Both the position numbers and the translations under genes were made by a program. A DNA stretch of 64,000 nucleotides from Cyrtodaria siliqua (Eukaryota > Mollusca > Bivalvia > Adapedonta > Hiatellidae), in the NCBI GenBank assembly GCA_037043455.1, contig JAWPHD010011020.1, forward strand, positions 23,613 to 87,612, in the 5' to 3' direction. The notes below the pieces were generated by a model. That model was not told the origin of the DNA. It saw only the letters and a program-made list of their open reading frames with translations, and did no database searches. Numbering within the stretch: the stretch's first letter is position 1; each line of letters opens with the position of its first letter. Positions 34,618 to 47,243 of the stretch are shown piece after piece.

Positions 34618-36740
34618 TCAATGAGTTATATAATTCAGGAATAAATACTGCTGAAACACTCACTGATCCAAACACTTCACTTGCATATTTATACTCAGTG
34701 TTAAACTATGCTCTTTCTAAACATGCTCCTTTAAAGCAGAGACGAATTAAACGCCCAAAACAGCCTGAATGGTACTCTGATAAAATTAAAGAGGCAAGAA
34801 AATTACGTGATAAGTTCAATAAAGCTAAAAAATGGCCAGAATATAAAAAATGGAGGAATAAAACTAACCATCTGATTACTTTAGGTAAGAAAAAGTTTTT
34901 TGCAAATGCAATTAAAGACAAAAAAGACTCTAAATTTATTTGGTCGCATCTTAAATTAATATCTGCACAGACCAATCAAACTGTTATAAAATTACCACCA
35001 ATTTCAAATATTAATAATGTTACAACTGAGGGGGAGAAAAATATAGCTGACGCTCTAAATGACCACTTTGTTAATATTGCTAATACAATAAACAAAACTC
35101 CAATATATGCAAATAACTACGCTGAATTAAAAAAACGTATTGATAATAAATTAAAACAGGCAATATTTAAAATGGATTACATCTCGATTTTCGAAGTAAG
35201 GCTAATAATTGATAAATTAGATATAAATAAAGCAAAAAGGTATAGATGGTATTGGACCTCGTATTATAAAAGCAGCATCGGATTTTATCATTAATGCTAT
35301 CACTTCAATCATTAATAAATGCATAGATCAAGGCATATTTCCTGATCAGCTAAAAAAGGCATGCGTGTTACCATTACACAAAAATGGACCAAAAGATGAC
35401 CGAACAATTATAGACCTATCTCATTATTACCAACAATTTCCAAAATCTTTGAGAAGCATGTTGCTGCGCAACTGCACTCTTTCTTTCAACAATTTAATAT
35501 TTTGTACTCGGCTCAATCTGGATTTCGTAAAAATCATTCTTGCCAAACAGCACTTATTAATCTTGTTGATAGCTGGTTGAAACAAATTGATTCTGGAAAC
35601 TTTGTTGGCAGTGTTTTCCTTGACAGTGAGAAAGGCTTTTGATATGGTTGATCATGAGATACTATTATACAAACTACATTTGTATCATTTTTCGACTTTA
35701 ACAATACGTTGGTTTCAGTCATATCTGTCTAACAGGACACAAGAAGTCAGAGTTGGACAGTATCAATCTGAGGAGAGAATCATCAAATCAGGTGTCCCTC
35801 AGGGATCTATACTAGGGCCACTTTTGTTCTTGATTTATGTAAATGATCTACCTTTAGCTTCCAAAGAAGCCTCAGTCGACATGTATGCTGATGACTCCAC
35901 GCTACATACATCAGGGCTGGATGTGTCATCCATTGAGAATAAATTACAAACTGACTTAAATAGCATAAATAAATGGTGCACTATAAATAATATGGTTATA
36001 AATCCTACAAAAACAACATGTATGCTATTAGGTTCAAAATATATAAAATAAACCATTCTCGAAAACTCACGCTTTCGATAGATAATTGCCTGATACAATC
36101 AGTGTCTTCTCAAAAACTTCTCGGAATTACAATAGATCAACATCTAAAGTGGGATGTTCAGATAAGCAAAGTCTGTAATCATATATCGAGTAAATTCACT
36201 CTTTTAAGACGAATATCTAAATATTTGACACTTGGTATGAAAAAGCTATTCTATAAAGCATATTTAGTTCCAATATTTGATTATGGATCTATCCTCTGGA
36301 GTAATTGTACTAAATTAAATTTTACAAAGGTTGTTACTTTACAAAAAAGCATCGCACGCTGGATTTTACCTTTACATACACCTTCTGCAAATCTTTTCAA
36401 TGAGTTAAATTGGATGTCATTTGAAACAAGATGTAAATTTAAAGTATGTGTTTTAGTTTATAAAGCTATTCATAATCTTACACCAATATACATAAGTAAA
36501 TTAATAACATTTTCTGAAAATAGCAGATATAATTTAAGATCATGCATTAAACATGACATTAAGCATCCTAGACCTAAATCCGAATATTTAAAACAATCTT
36601 TTACCTATGTTGCCATGCGGACTTGGAATTCAATCCCAGAAAATATCAGGACTTCTGTTTCTATTTATGCTTTCAAATACAATTATAAATTATTTTTATT
36701 TCAAGATAACAGGTGTTCTGCTCAAATTAAGTTGTGTTAA
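34618..36740 (+). pseudogene. LINE 2 reverse transcriptase ORF, frameshifted
   Basis: Pieces: linker (34618-35240), KGIDGIGPRIIKAASDF (about 35236 on), NYRPISLLPTISKIFEKHV (about 35405), YSAQSGFRKNHSCQTALI (about 35506), KAFDMVDHEILLYKL (35632 on), SGVPQGSILGPLLFLIY (35789 on), YADD intact at 35884-35895, then thumb and C-terminal part (36018-36740: LGITIDQHLKWDVQI, FDYGSILW, RTWNSIPENIR). Frameshifts near 35240, 35405, 35630 and 36045 break the frame. The reading order is complete from linker to C-terminus, so damage is by small indels only. Confidence 0.92.
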
Positions 36741-36940
36741 TAGTGAATACTTGTTTTGAATGCCAGCTTGAAACCTAGTATTAATGTTACGTGCATGTAT
36801 TCACTTGCTATTGTTTATAAGTTGCTGTTATGATCAGAAGGCCTCATGGAAGATAAGTGTTGTGCAATTGTTTGTATAATCTTAATGAGTTGTACCTTCA
36901 TGAAATAAAGAATTTATTATTATTATTATTATTATTATAG
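34618..36940 (+). mobile_element. Non-LTR retrotransposon (LINE 2), 5'-truncated, TTA-repeat tail
   Basis: Begins in the linker between endonuclease and reverse transcriptase (QSYINELYNSGINTAETLTD) and ends with aataaag and a (TTA)n tail at 36912-36938. A trinucleotide tail with a reverse transcriptase of the SGVPQGSILGPLLF / YADD type suggests the Jockey/CR1/I side of LINEs, a different lineage from LINE 1. No target-site duplication identified. Confidence 0.93.
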
Positions 36941-37189
36941 TGTCGATGGTCAATATTTATAACGTCGTAAGTGAAAATCATAGCTTTCGGGGAAGTGAAT
37001 AAATCTGCCTGACAGTATCAATTGTGTGAATTCTCGGAACAATCTCATATAACATAAGTTGTATTTTTTTCTTTCTCATAAAATAGAATACGTAGTATTC
37101 CAACAATGTAACTTTTACTTAGTAATCTGCACAGTTGCACGTACGACCTTATGTTATTAAATAATCAGAAAGGAATAAATACTGACATA
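36941..37189. other. Unremarkable spacer
   Basis: No feature recognised between the LINE tail and the AT-rich tandem repeat. Confidence 0.5.
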
Positions 37190-37840
37190 TTATGTCCCCG
37201 CATCCTAGATATCCTTTCATTGTATTTCCCTGTACCCTCTATACCCTTACATACCCTTTATATCTTTATATTGTATGTCCCCGTACCCTATATATCCCTA
37301 CATATTATGCCCCCATACCCTCTATATCCTGAAATACGGTAATATATCCCCATACCCTCTATATCCTTACATATTATGACACCTCTACATCTTTACATAT
37401 TATGTCCCTATGTATGTCCTCTATATACCCTCTATATAATAATACGTACATATTATATCCCCAGACCCTCTATATCATTACATAATATTTCCCCATAACC
37501 TCTATATCCTTACATATTATGTCACCTCTATATCTTTAAATATTATGTCCCTATGTATATCCTCTATATACCCTCTATATAATAATACGTACATAGTATA
37601 CCCCCAGACCCTCCATATTCTTTCATATTATATTCCCAGACCCTCTATATACTTTCATAGTATGTCCAAGTGCTCTCTATTATTATGTCGCCATACCCCT
37701 ATATAAGTACATATTAAACCTCCATACTCTATATATGTGTTAATAAATACAATTGTCTCGTACACGTTATATGTCCCCGTACTCTCTGTACATCTGTACA
37801 TGCATACTATTTACCTAAGTCTACATACCCTCATATATTT
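37190..37840. repeat. Degenerate tandem repeat, 'ccctctatatccttacatat' type
   Basis: Roughly 33-bp irregular units built from tatgtccccatacc and ctctatatccttacatat. A longer block (cctctacatctttacatatt ... aataatacgtacata) is repeated at 37380-37460 and 37520-37600. Confidence 0.85.
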
Positions 37841-40800
37841 ACATATTAAGTTATATCATTCAACTAAAGTAAAAAAGAAGGTCGTATATAAACTCGTAGA
37901 GTTGTACATTTATATGTAAGATTTACCATAATATGCCATTTTCATAAACGTTAATAATTTAAAAACAAATCTGCTGCATAACCTCATATATTTGCATATT
38001 AAGTTATATAGTTATATCCTTCGATAGAAGCAAAAAGAAATCGCAAGTAAATGAGGATTATATTGCCAACAGTTGTACATATAATTTAAATAACGTGTAC
38101 TTCCATCACAAAACAAGATTGTACTAGAGTTTGATGTTATTAGCTACTTTTAAAATATGTTGATGGTTTTATAACTATAGTCTCTTATAATTCAAATTAG
38201 AATGGCATGGCTATCTTATAATCCTTACGATGTTTGATTTATGTTTGTATTTATTGTAAACCATGATGAGACTTTAATAAAGAAATATATATTAGAGCCT
38301 TAAAGCGTCATATGATTGTAGAAATATTATAATTGTATAATTGTAGAAATAGTATTATTATTTACATTTACATTTGTTTACACTGCAACTTGTTAATAAC
38401 CTGTTTATAGGCTAAACAAGTACTCGAAAATGTGAAGATAGTGAGAACAAAATAATCATATTAAAAAACAAATACGCAATTACTTTATATCAGATTTACT
38501 GAGAACACTGTTCCGGAATCGTCCATATTCTTACTTTGCGTAGAACATCTACATTGCATAAAAATGGTACAAAAATGGTACCCTGGAGGAAACGGCATGT
38601 CGATTTCTTGAACAGAAAACCAAATATATACGAGGATATGGATTCATCTTGTTAAGTCCTTCTGTAAGTGATTTTATTTGTGTATAATAGAATATCATTT
38701 TCACATATATGACATGAAGTCGGCGGTTTTAAAACTGTAATAAAATTGTTTTATATATATAGAAATCTTCCTGATTATTTTTATATTGGTTCTTTGTAAC
38801 TTATAATCTCGTTTCTGAAAAATAGCATTTAAACGATTCAGTTAGATTTCATTTTATTTAAACATGGCCTTGAGTGTAAATTAAAATGCTATGCTGTAAC
38901 TTGTGTTTTATTTAACTGGATTTTCAGGCAGTAATATCTGTCGAACATTTGGTAAAGAGTCGAATTTTCCTGGATAAAACAAGGTACTATATTTTTTGAA
39001 GATACTGTCTTTATTAATGTTTTAACTTGAAGATAAATATAACCAGTCGTGTGTTTAAAATCTAACAAATACTATTGATGGAGCTGCAACTTCTTAGGGA
39101 AAATATAATCATCTTCCCTAGTTGTTACATATATGTAAATTAGCCAACTAAACTGCTAAATTGTCTTTAAATGAAACTCCATTGCTAAAACTGTTTAGAG
39201 CTTGATGCTGTGAAAAGTTGAACACTGTTTAAAGATGGATATAGCTCGACATCATTTTATTTTTGTTCTACAATTTAACAAGCTTTATTTATGTATATGC
39301 CTACACTTAACAGCAGACCATAGTCCAGAAATAGACAGATTGTGGTGATGAAGGACATACAGCTTATAAAAGAAATGGAGAAAGATAAGTTGTAAGTGCA
39401 TGCTTGTATTTGTTTTATTTAAGAAATACAATATTTCCAGCGGGTTTATATTCTCCCAGATCAATACCAGTCTGCTAACACCTGGTGGGTGGTACTTGAA
39501 GACTATAGACACCAAGGGCCGCATGCATGTGTCGATGTGTTTCAAGTCCCAAACACCAGGTTTTGATCTCGCACAATATAAACCGGCTGAAAATAGATAT
39601 TATTTTTTTTATCCAAGATGGACTTTTGCGCATTACATACACACATTTTGAGAGATTGAACACAATACAAATTCTCACAACTTACATTGAATACCCATCT
39701 CTCTCTCCACAACGAACAAAGAAAATGTACAGCTTTATCCTGTTTTAACAGTTTCAACCTTTTGTTCGAACATCCCATTGCATTTAAAATAACGAAATTG
39801 TTGTTTTGAATGTTTTCTGACGTTTCACTTAGTTTAAAATGACGTCCCAACAGTTGAAGGACGTGCCGTCCGAGTTCTTAATAGCTTATTTAAAGCCCGC
39901 TCAAGCTTTGTTCAGTTTTCATTAGATGTGACTTTACATCAAATTTATGACAAGAAACGTAGGGGGAAAAAACTGTCATTGACAGTAATGATGATTTATT
40001 TAGATTTATCAGATTTTGTTAAAAGGAAATTTCTCAGTATTAGAGTGGTCAAGGTATTACTATATTCTTTAAAAATTAACAATATTCAAATGTGTGGAGT
40101 TGTCCAATTCATGACTAGATTAATATGTGTTATGTTTATACTTTTTAGATGCAGATAGAAAACATAAGTATGTACTGCGAGGAGCGTCCTTCTAACTGAA
40201 TATTTTAAAACGCATAGTACTAAAACCTGTGAAACTTGATGTATGCTATTGGGAAATGCCTCGGAATGACACCAAACACCTTATCATGCATGACTAAAGA
40301 CAGTTAAATGTACTCAAGAGTTTATCTTTTACAAAAGAGGATCTTGAATGAGTGCATTTCGTTTCATATAAGACAAGAGCACTGCAGGCGATGCAGATTC
40401 TTGGCTGAGAAAAGTAAATAAGAGGGATGATACATGTTGATCATAACAAGTTCATTAAGAAGGTCAAGGTCATTTCACGGTGGCCTCTTTTTTATACTTC
40501 AGTGCATTACTAATCTAAGTATTTCTAGAAAGTTGAAGAGTTTATCTAATCATGCAGTGTCTTAGGAATTGAGATTTACTGTTTTATTGATCAGAATAAG
40601 TCGGTTAAGTAGGTCATTGGCATAGTGAACTATGTTTGGTATTGGTATTCATAAAAGTGTCATTCAAAAAGATTTAAGACTGTCAAATAGTTTCAATACA
40701 TGAAGGTTAAAGACTGTGTATAAGATTATATAATGTCCTAAGAAAATAACCAATTTCTTATCCGGTAGGACATAAGTAGGTCAAGGTCTGTGATGGTGAT

Positions 40801-40879
40801 GCGACATAGTGATTGATGTGTTGTAGTAAATCAATATACATGTATAGGAAATGAGATGTGTGGCTGGAAAAGATTCGTG
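37841..40879. other. Three kilobases with no recognised feature
   Basis: AT-rich. I see no coding homology, no element termini, no tandem repeat and no RNA gene. Small open frames (39400-39850, 39928-40158) overlap one another on both strands and show no family resemblance. Confidence 0.5.
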
Positions 40880-42826
40880 CATATAATACCATGGGTGACA
40901 TGTTTGAAATGGTTGGTCTAAATACAAATGATGGATGACATGTCTTGAAGTGGCTGGTCTATATACAGATGATGGGTGACATGTTTTCAAGTGGCTGGTC
41001 TATACACTTATGATAGGTGACACGTTTTCAAGTGGCTGGCATATATAATTATGGTAGGTGACCTGTTTTGAAGTGGTTGGCCTATATACTAATGATGGGG
41101 GACATGTTTTGAAGTAGTGGCCTATATACATATGATGGGTGACATGTTTTGAAGTGGCTGGCCTATATAACATGTAATTATGTTTTGAAGTTGCTGGTCT
41201 ATATAACATGTTTTGCAGTGGCTGGTCTATATACAAATGATGGGTGACATGTCTTGAAGTGGCTGGTCTATATACTTATGATGGGTGACATGTTTTGAAG
41301 TCGCTGGTCTATAGTGACCTGTTTTGAAGTGGCTGGTCTATATACATATGATGGGTGACATGTTTTGAAGGTGCTGGTTTATATAATTATGGTAGGTGAC
41401 ATGTTTTGAAGTGGATGGTCTGTATACAGATGATGGGTGACATGTCTTGAAGTGGCTGGTCTATATACTTATGATGGGTGACATGATTTGAAGTGGCTGC
41501 TATATATACATATGATGGGTGACATGTTTTGAAGTGGCTGGTCTATATACATATTATGGTTGACATGTTTTGAAGTGGCTGGCCTATATAATTATGGTAG
41601 GTGACCTGTTTTGAAGTGGTTGGTCTATATACAAATGATGGGTGACATGTTTTGAAGTGACTGGTCTGTATACAAATGATGGGTGACCTGTTTTGAAGTG
41701 GCTGGCCAATATAATTATGGTAGGTGACCTGTTTTGAAGTAGTTGATCTATATACAAATGATGGGTGACATGTTTTGAAGTGGCTGGTCTATATACAAAT
41801 GATGGGTCACATGTTTTGAAGTGTATGGTCCATATACATATGATGGGTGACATGTTTTGAAGTGGCTGATCTATATAATTATGGTAGCTGACCTGTTTTG
41901 AAGTGGCTGGTCTATATACATATGACATGTCTTGAAGTGGCTGGTCTATATACAAAAGATGGGTGACATGTTTTGAAGTGGCTGGTCTATATACTTACGA
42001 TGGGTGACATGTTTTCAAGTGGCTGGCCTATATAGTTATGGTAGGTGACCTGTTTTGAAGTGGCTGGCCATATACATATGATGGGTGACATGTTTTGAAG
42101 TGGCTGGTCTATATAATTATGGTAGCTGAGCTGTTTTGAAGTGGCTGGTCTATATACATATGATGGGGACATGGTTTGAAGTGGCTGGTCTATATACAAA
42201 TGATGGGTGACATGTTTTGAAGAGGCTCGTCTATTTATATATGATGGGTGACATGTTTTGAACTGGCTGGTCTATATACATATGATGGGTGACATGTTTT
42301 GAAGTGGCTGGTCTATATACATATGATGGGTGACATGATTTGAAGTGGCTGGTCTATATACATATGATGGGTGACATGTTTTGAAGTGGCTGGTCTATAT
42401 ACTTATGAAGGGTGACATGTTTTGAAGTGGCTGGTCTATATACAAACGATGGGTGACCTGTTTTGAAGTGGCTGGCCTATATATTTATGGCAGCTGACAT
42501 GTTTTGAAGTGGTTGGCCTATATATTTATGGAAGCTGACATGTTTTGAAGTGGCTGGTCTATATACATATGATGGGTGACATGTTTTGAAGTGGCTGGGT
42601 GACATGTTTTGAAGTGGCTGGTCTATATAATTATGGTAGCTAACCTGTTTTGAAGTGGCTGGTCTATATATATATGATGGGTGACATGCTTTGAAGTGGT
42701 TGGTCTATATACTTCTGGTAGCTGACATGTTTTGAAGTGGTCGGTCTATATACAAATGATGGGTGACATGTTTTGAAGTGGCTGGTCTATATAATTCTGG
42801 TAGGTGACCTGTTTTGAAGCTGTTGA
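40880..42826 (-). repeat. 41-bp satellite array, reverse orientation (about 47 units)
   Basis: Exact reverse complement of the 28446-30285 unit: atgatgggtgacatgttttg followed by aagtggctggtctatatacat. The same second unit type (ttatggtaggtgacctgttt) occurs, and unit order is again irregular. Open frames on the minus strand (for example 41584-41955) are repeat artefacts. Confidence 0.95.
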
Positions 42827-44569
42827 TATGGTGGCTGATTTCTGCCATGTGTTTTTGTCGTCTTGGCGGATCGATGACAAAACGATGGATTTCACGCGAC
42901 AAGTTTACAAATAAATGTGGCCCATTGTCGTCTTTTCGCGTGGCGACTTGTTGTCTTGGTGCTTTATTTTTGTCGTCTTGTCGTCTTTTCGCCTTCTGGT
43001 AGACATGCACACTGTAATTAATTAGGGCCAAAGCATTAAAACTCCCAAAAACTTCTACAGAACCCATTACATGAAGTGAAGCAACTTTTCTATTGAAAGG
43101 AAAGCTACACGTGAACGGTATGGTGTTAAAACATATATTTTTCTTGAGTAGTATGAGCATCTGTAAAACATAGGAAGTGTGTTTTACTAACTAAACGAAT
43201 TCCGTGCGTAGCCCCAGATAGCATGCATATGTTGGGTCAACACCAAACCGATATCATCACTTTCGTTGGCCCTGCATTGGTCTTTTACGTTGGGCCTATT
43301 TGATTCTGCTCATCGTTTCCACGTTGGCCCAACATGTTGGTTTATTGTTGGGACATTGATTTGTGGCAATAATGTTAAGTTGGGCCAACATCAAACCAAC
43401 TGTGGAAAATAGTTGGGCCAATATCATTTGCAGAGGTAGCTAAATAGCTTTTAAAATATGATTTGCATGTAGAAATACACAACTTTGCTCGGACACTTTG
43501 GCTCTAATTAATTACAGTGCGCATGTCTACAGGAAGGCGACAAGACGACACTGTCATACAGCATTTTGTCGTCTTTTCATTCTGTCACATTCCCGTTCAG
43601 ACCACCGAACCAGCAGGACGTGTCCGTCTACAACAACACTTCAAGCGATGTCGACGCGTCCTGCAAGGGGATCAGGAACGTGACTACCATCATCGTCCAC
43701 CATCAACGTTGGGCCCGGTGGGCTTTCGGTACAAGCTAGTCCCATCGAGCTGAACGTTGAAAATGTAGTACTTAGGCAGTCATGAGTACAGATACACGTT
43801 CCGACTGGTATACACCCCACACTAGGGCCGTTTTTTAATGTCTACTGAGTCATATAACCACCACGGATACAGACAGAAACGTCACGGGCGCTGGCGATGT
43901 AAGGGGATGTGGAGCCTGCACAGATTGGACGTGAGCTTCGGGACTACTGTATAGGGTAGATACTATACTAGACAGTGGCTCCGAAAACATACAGACTGTC
44001 ACTTTGTTGAGATTCCACGTGAACCCGGATCGACCTCTACAGACGCGTGGGGCCTTCTGATTGGCGGAGAGATACAAATCAAATTTCGAGCCGGAAATGG
44101 GATCGACCTACTTACAATATCTGCTGGCATCCCATTGGTCGAAACAACAATCTACTTGGCTTCAACTTTAACTTTCTATGACATAAACTACTATTGATAA
44201 TCAACGATGGATTTCTTCACCCACCTGCCACCAACTCAACTCTTCTTCTGCAACTTGTAATCTTCATTTGAACCGATTGATGTAACGACACTTGACGAAC
44301 ATTGGACATAATCTTCATTTGAAAAGCTCGCCAAAAGGCATAGTTGCCAATGGCGAGGATAAACAAACACTACGACTTCTACTTTTCATTCTGTCGTTCT
44401 GGTGGGCACCAATACGACAAGACGTGTCTTTTCGTTTTGTCATTGTGGCGGGCCCCAAGACGACAGAACGACAAAAGTAAAGCGTCAAGACACCACGCGA
44501 AAAGACGACAACGGCCCACATTTATTTGTCGTTGACGAAAAGACGACATGGCAGAAATCAGCCACCATA
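42827..44569. mobile_element. 1.74-kb foldback element inserted in the satellite
   Basis: Satellite units resume on both sides. Ends are inverted for about 140 bp: TGGTGGCTGATTTCTGCCAT at 42829 and its reverse complement ending at 44567, followed inward by blocks of gtcgtcttttcg. Inside, a second inverted pair (tgtcgtcttgtcg ... gtagacatgcacactgtaat at 42972-43037 against 43492-43549) marks a nested 0.58-kb unit. Possible short target duplication gttg. No transposase seen, so non-autonomous. The 43580-44080 interior is more GC-rich and unrecognised. Confidence 0.88.
43225..43440. repeat. 'gttgggccaac' repeat cluster
   Basis: Multiple direct and inverted copies of gttgggcc / ggcccaac (for example cgttggcccaacatgttggt, gttgggccaacatcaaacca) in 215 bp inside the foldback element. 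Probably an internal repeat of another small element. Confidence 0.7.
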
Positions 44570-44812
44570 GGTTGGTCTGTACAATTCTGGTAGATGACCT
44601 GTTTTGAAGTGGTTTGTCTATATAATTATGGCAGGTGACCTGTTTTGAAGTGGTTGGTCTATAAAAGTATGGTAGGTGTCCTGTTGGTCTATATACTTCT
44701 AGAAGCTGACATGTTTTGAAGTGGTCTGTCTAAATACAAATGAGGGATGGCATGTTTTGAAGTGCATGTTTTGAAGTGGTTGGTCTATATAATTCTGGTA
44801 GGTGACATGCAG
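44570..44812 (-). repeat. Remainder of reverse satellite array
   Basis: Five or six degenerate 41-bp units (tgacctgttttgaagtggtt, ggtctatataatt) on the far side of the foldback insertion. The array originally ran to here. Confidence 0.93.
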
Positions 44813-46206
44813 TCCTGATGCCCAAGCGGAGCAGGGAGATTAAAAGGTTTGCCCATGAAATAAGTTGTTAATACGGAACAAAATATAAATTATGTGAAAT
44901 ATAACAAAATATGGCTACATGTGACATGATATGAACAGGTGAGCATTTCACGTATGGAATACAAACGCCATACAACGTGGCGCTGTTAAACCTTAAACAA
45001 AAAGATCCATCTCACACATGTGGCTTATAGATCTTATTCTGAACAGATTTTAACTCTTGTATTACTATACATATATCTATAGCACATACCTTAGGAATTC
45101 AAGAGAGAGAGAGAGAGAGAGATAACAGCCAAAATAAAAATAACCTATGATAAAATATGTCTGTGTTCTACTTAAGCATTGTTTGGAACATACATAGTAA
45201 GCTCTGAATTAATACAATAGTATGTATTAATGAATTAAAAAGTAAACTAAGTTACGAGTAATAGTTGATTGGGTATACTTTTTGTTATTCTCTGATTACA
45301 TGTGCTTGTGTAAAATGCTTAGACAAATATATAATCTGATTTTTAAATAGTGATGTATGCTCATACAAGTATTTTGAATACATTTACAAACTGCAGTTCG
45401 TGAATACATGACCCGATACAACTACCATTGAAACAATGTAAACTGCCATTGACATATGATTGAAATCTCGGTCAGATTCATATTTATGTACAGTAGAGTT
45501 TTGAGTCAATGAAGTGATTTTGAATTTACATTTAATATTTACATTTACTAGATACTTTCTGCTGCGAAAAAAATAACGCGTCAAATTTCGAGAAAGTATG
45601 CTTCACTTAAAAGCTTTTAAGATGATGGAGCTACTACACTTGCATCCAGTGTGTCTCAAAAGAAATGACTATTCCATGGGCTGGAAATATGCTGTGAAAG
45701 TGGAACAATGTTTTAATGGATCTCCAATTCCGGCTGCATTATATTTTGCATGTACAATGAACGATGAGAGATGTTTTTATTACATTAACCATGTAATTGA
45801 GCAGAAGTAGTATTCATGCTTTATTCAGTTTAGTTCTTCTTTTTTTCTTTTCTTTTTAAATATGTTATATTATGTATAACAAAGGATAAACTGTCTGTTT
45901 GATCATTGACATTGGATTGATGTTGTTTTTCAGAGAGGCCTCAAATGTGAATCGTGCCCTTGAGCAGCTCTAAGTGAATTGATACTGACGACTTCAAAAT
46001 GTCAAGCCGTATTAAATGCCATTGGATCATATGGAGGTGAGAGCCTTTTTAAAAATTGTTTGCACTTGTGTAGTTCTTTAAATGGAGCTTGTATTACCAT
46101 ACGTGTTATGCTTGCACGGTGCTGTTCAAAGTTAGAGTAAAAAATGTTTTCAGTTATAATGCAGCGTGATTGTCATATGAGCTCGTGTAAACTACATGTA
46201 GTGGAG
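44813..46206. other. Spacer with a (GA)n run and possible exon-like pieces
   Basis: (GA)n at about 45103-45122. An open frame of 70 codons at 45598-45810 (starts MLHLKAFKMMELLHLHPVCL) and a 103-nt stretch with good splice-like borders (tgtttttcag before 45934; atggag|gtgaga at 46036) lie near each other. I recognise no family in either. They could be exons of an unknown gene or chance. Confidence 0.35.
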
Positions 46207-46210
46207 TTAA

Positions 46211-47243
46211 AGGGACACCAGGCAGTCTTAATTTGTTTAAAACGTCTGGAGTTCGGTCAGTTTTTCTGCATAATTTGCATTTGTGCAATTATTAATATTA
46301 TTTATTAGAATAGTTCAAAAGAAATTGTTTTACACATTACTTACTGTTGATAATAGTGCACCTATAATATAGTTAAGTATTTGATAGAATAACAAAGACA
46401 AAATGAAAACTGACACTTTTATTTAATTGTTAATGCAAGCAGGTTTAAATTTAAACTGTTACCAGGTTAAAAAATGGAGATGCTAATGTTAATGCTTGAT
46501 AAATACTTCAAAAAAGAGTATGATAATTGACCTTTGGAAACGGCCGAGCACGACACATACGAAATATTGCAGTCTCGGTGTGATTGAGACTGTTCATGAG
46601 CGGTAGTGAAATATTTAAGCTACCGCTCACGACCTCTAGCCCCGGGTTGAGCAGAACTCAATATTCATAAAATCAATAGTATACAATTTTAACCATCCCG
46701 AAGATGGCCAGCATACGGCGGTGGAGATGGAGTTATATGCTTCTCCATGTCGTACGGCGTATGGTCCCAGTATCTAATAAAATTAAATGTCACGAAGAGC
46801 GAAATAAACATAATGGAATTTAGTTGTGAGCAGCGGTTATGAAGCCTGCGTATCACAAGTAACAGCCAAAAGACTAAATTAAAAAGCAGACAACATATCA
46901 TATAAGTGGTTAAACAATACCCAGAGCCTTTTATCGGCCGGAGTAGTGGAACCACCGAATAAAAAATTAAGCAAGAAAACAAAAGAAATTGAAAATGTAC
47001 CACCGATAACTATATATAAGTATCGGGCTCAGCGATCTCCAAAGATCGAATGAATAACAGTACTGATTGCAAGCGCGGGGAGACGTTTTACTGCCGCCAC
47101 ACTGCACAAGCAACGCCACTGTGCTATACTATAATATATAATATAATATATAATATACCGCTCACGCCCTCTAGCTCCGGATTGAGCAGAACTCAATATT
47201 CATAAAATCAATATTACACAATTCAAGATTGCCGTGTGTCCCT
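46211..47243. mobile_element. TTAA-family element with 0.7 kb of extra internal sequence
   Basis: TTAA (46207-46210) then AGGGACACCAGGCAGTCTTA, and at the right AAGATTGCCGTGTGTCCCT then TTAA (47244-47247). Subterminal sequence matches 7477-7780 (tcagtttttctgcataattt). About 46505-47222 is additional: the inverted copy at 62190-62240 reads from the terminus straight into the tttatcaagcattaac segment. The extra part has a 60-bp direct repeat (ctctagccccgggttgagca at 46636 and ctctagctccggattgagca at 47172). Confidence 0.8.
46689..47003 (-). CDS. Open frame for a hydrophobic, possibly membrane protein; function unknown
   Basis: 104 codons. Hydrophobic stretches FQFLLFSCLIFYSVV, YMICCLLFNLVFWLLLVI and SIMFISLFVTFNFI are separated by basic or polar loops (RRLHNRCSQ), then a Pro-rich tail ending near GHLRDG. 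This could be two or three membrane spans. It lies between the two 60-bp direct repeats inside the TTAA element. I recognise no family. It could be a captured exon, or chance, since AT-rich DNA often encodes hydrophobic runs. Confidence 0.25.
   Translation of the reverse strand: MVHFQFLLFSCLIFYSVVPLLRPIKGSGYCLTTYMICCLLFNLVFWLLLVIRRLHNRCSQLNSIMFISLFVTFNFIRYWDHTPYDMEKHITPSPPPYAGHLRDG

Noticed and set aside
30395..38545. Short inverted match gcgcaaagtaagaat (30418) to 38515-38545
   Set aside because: About 14 bp only, without extension; expected by chance in this amount of AT-rich DNA.
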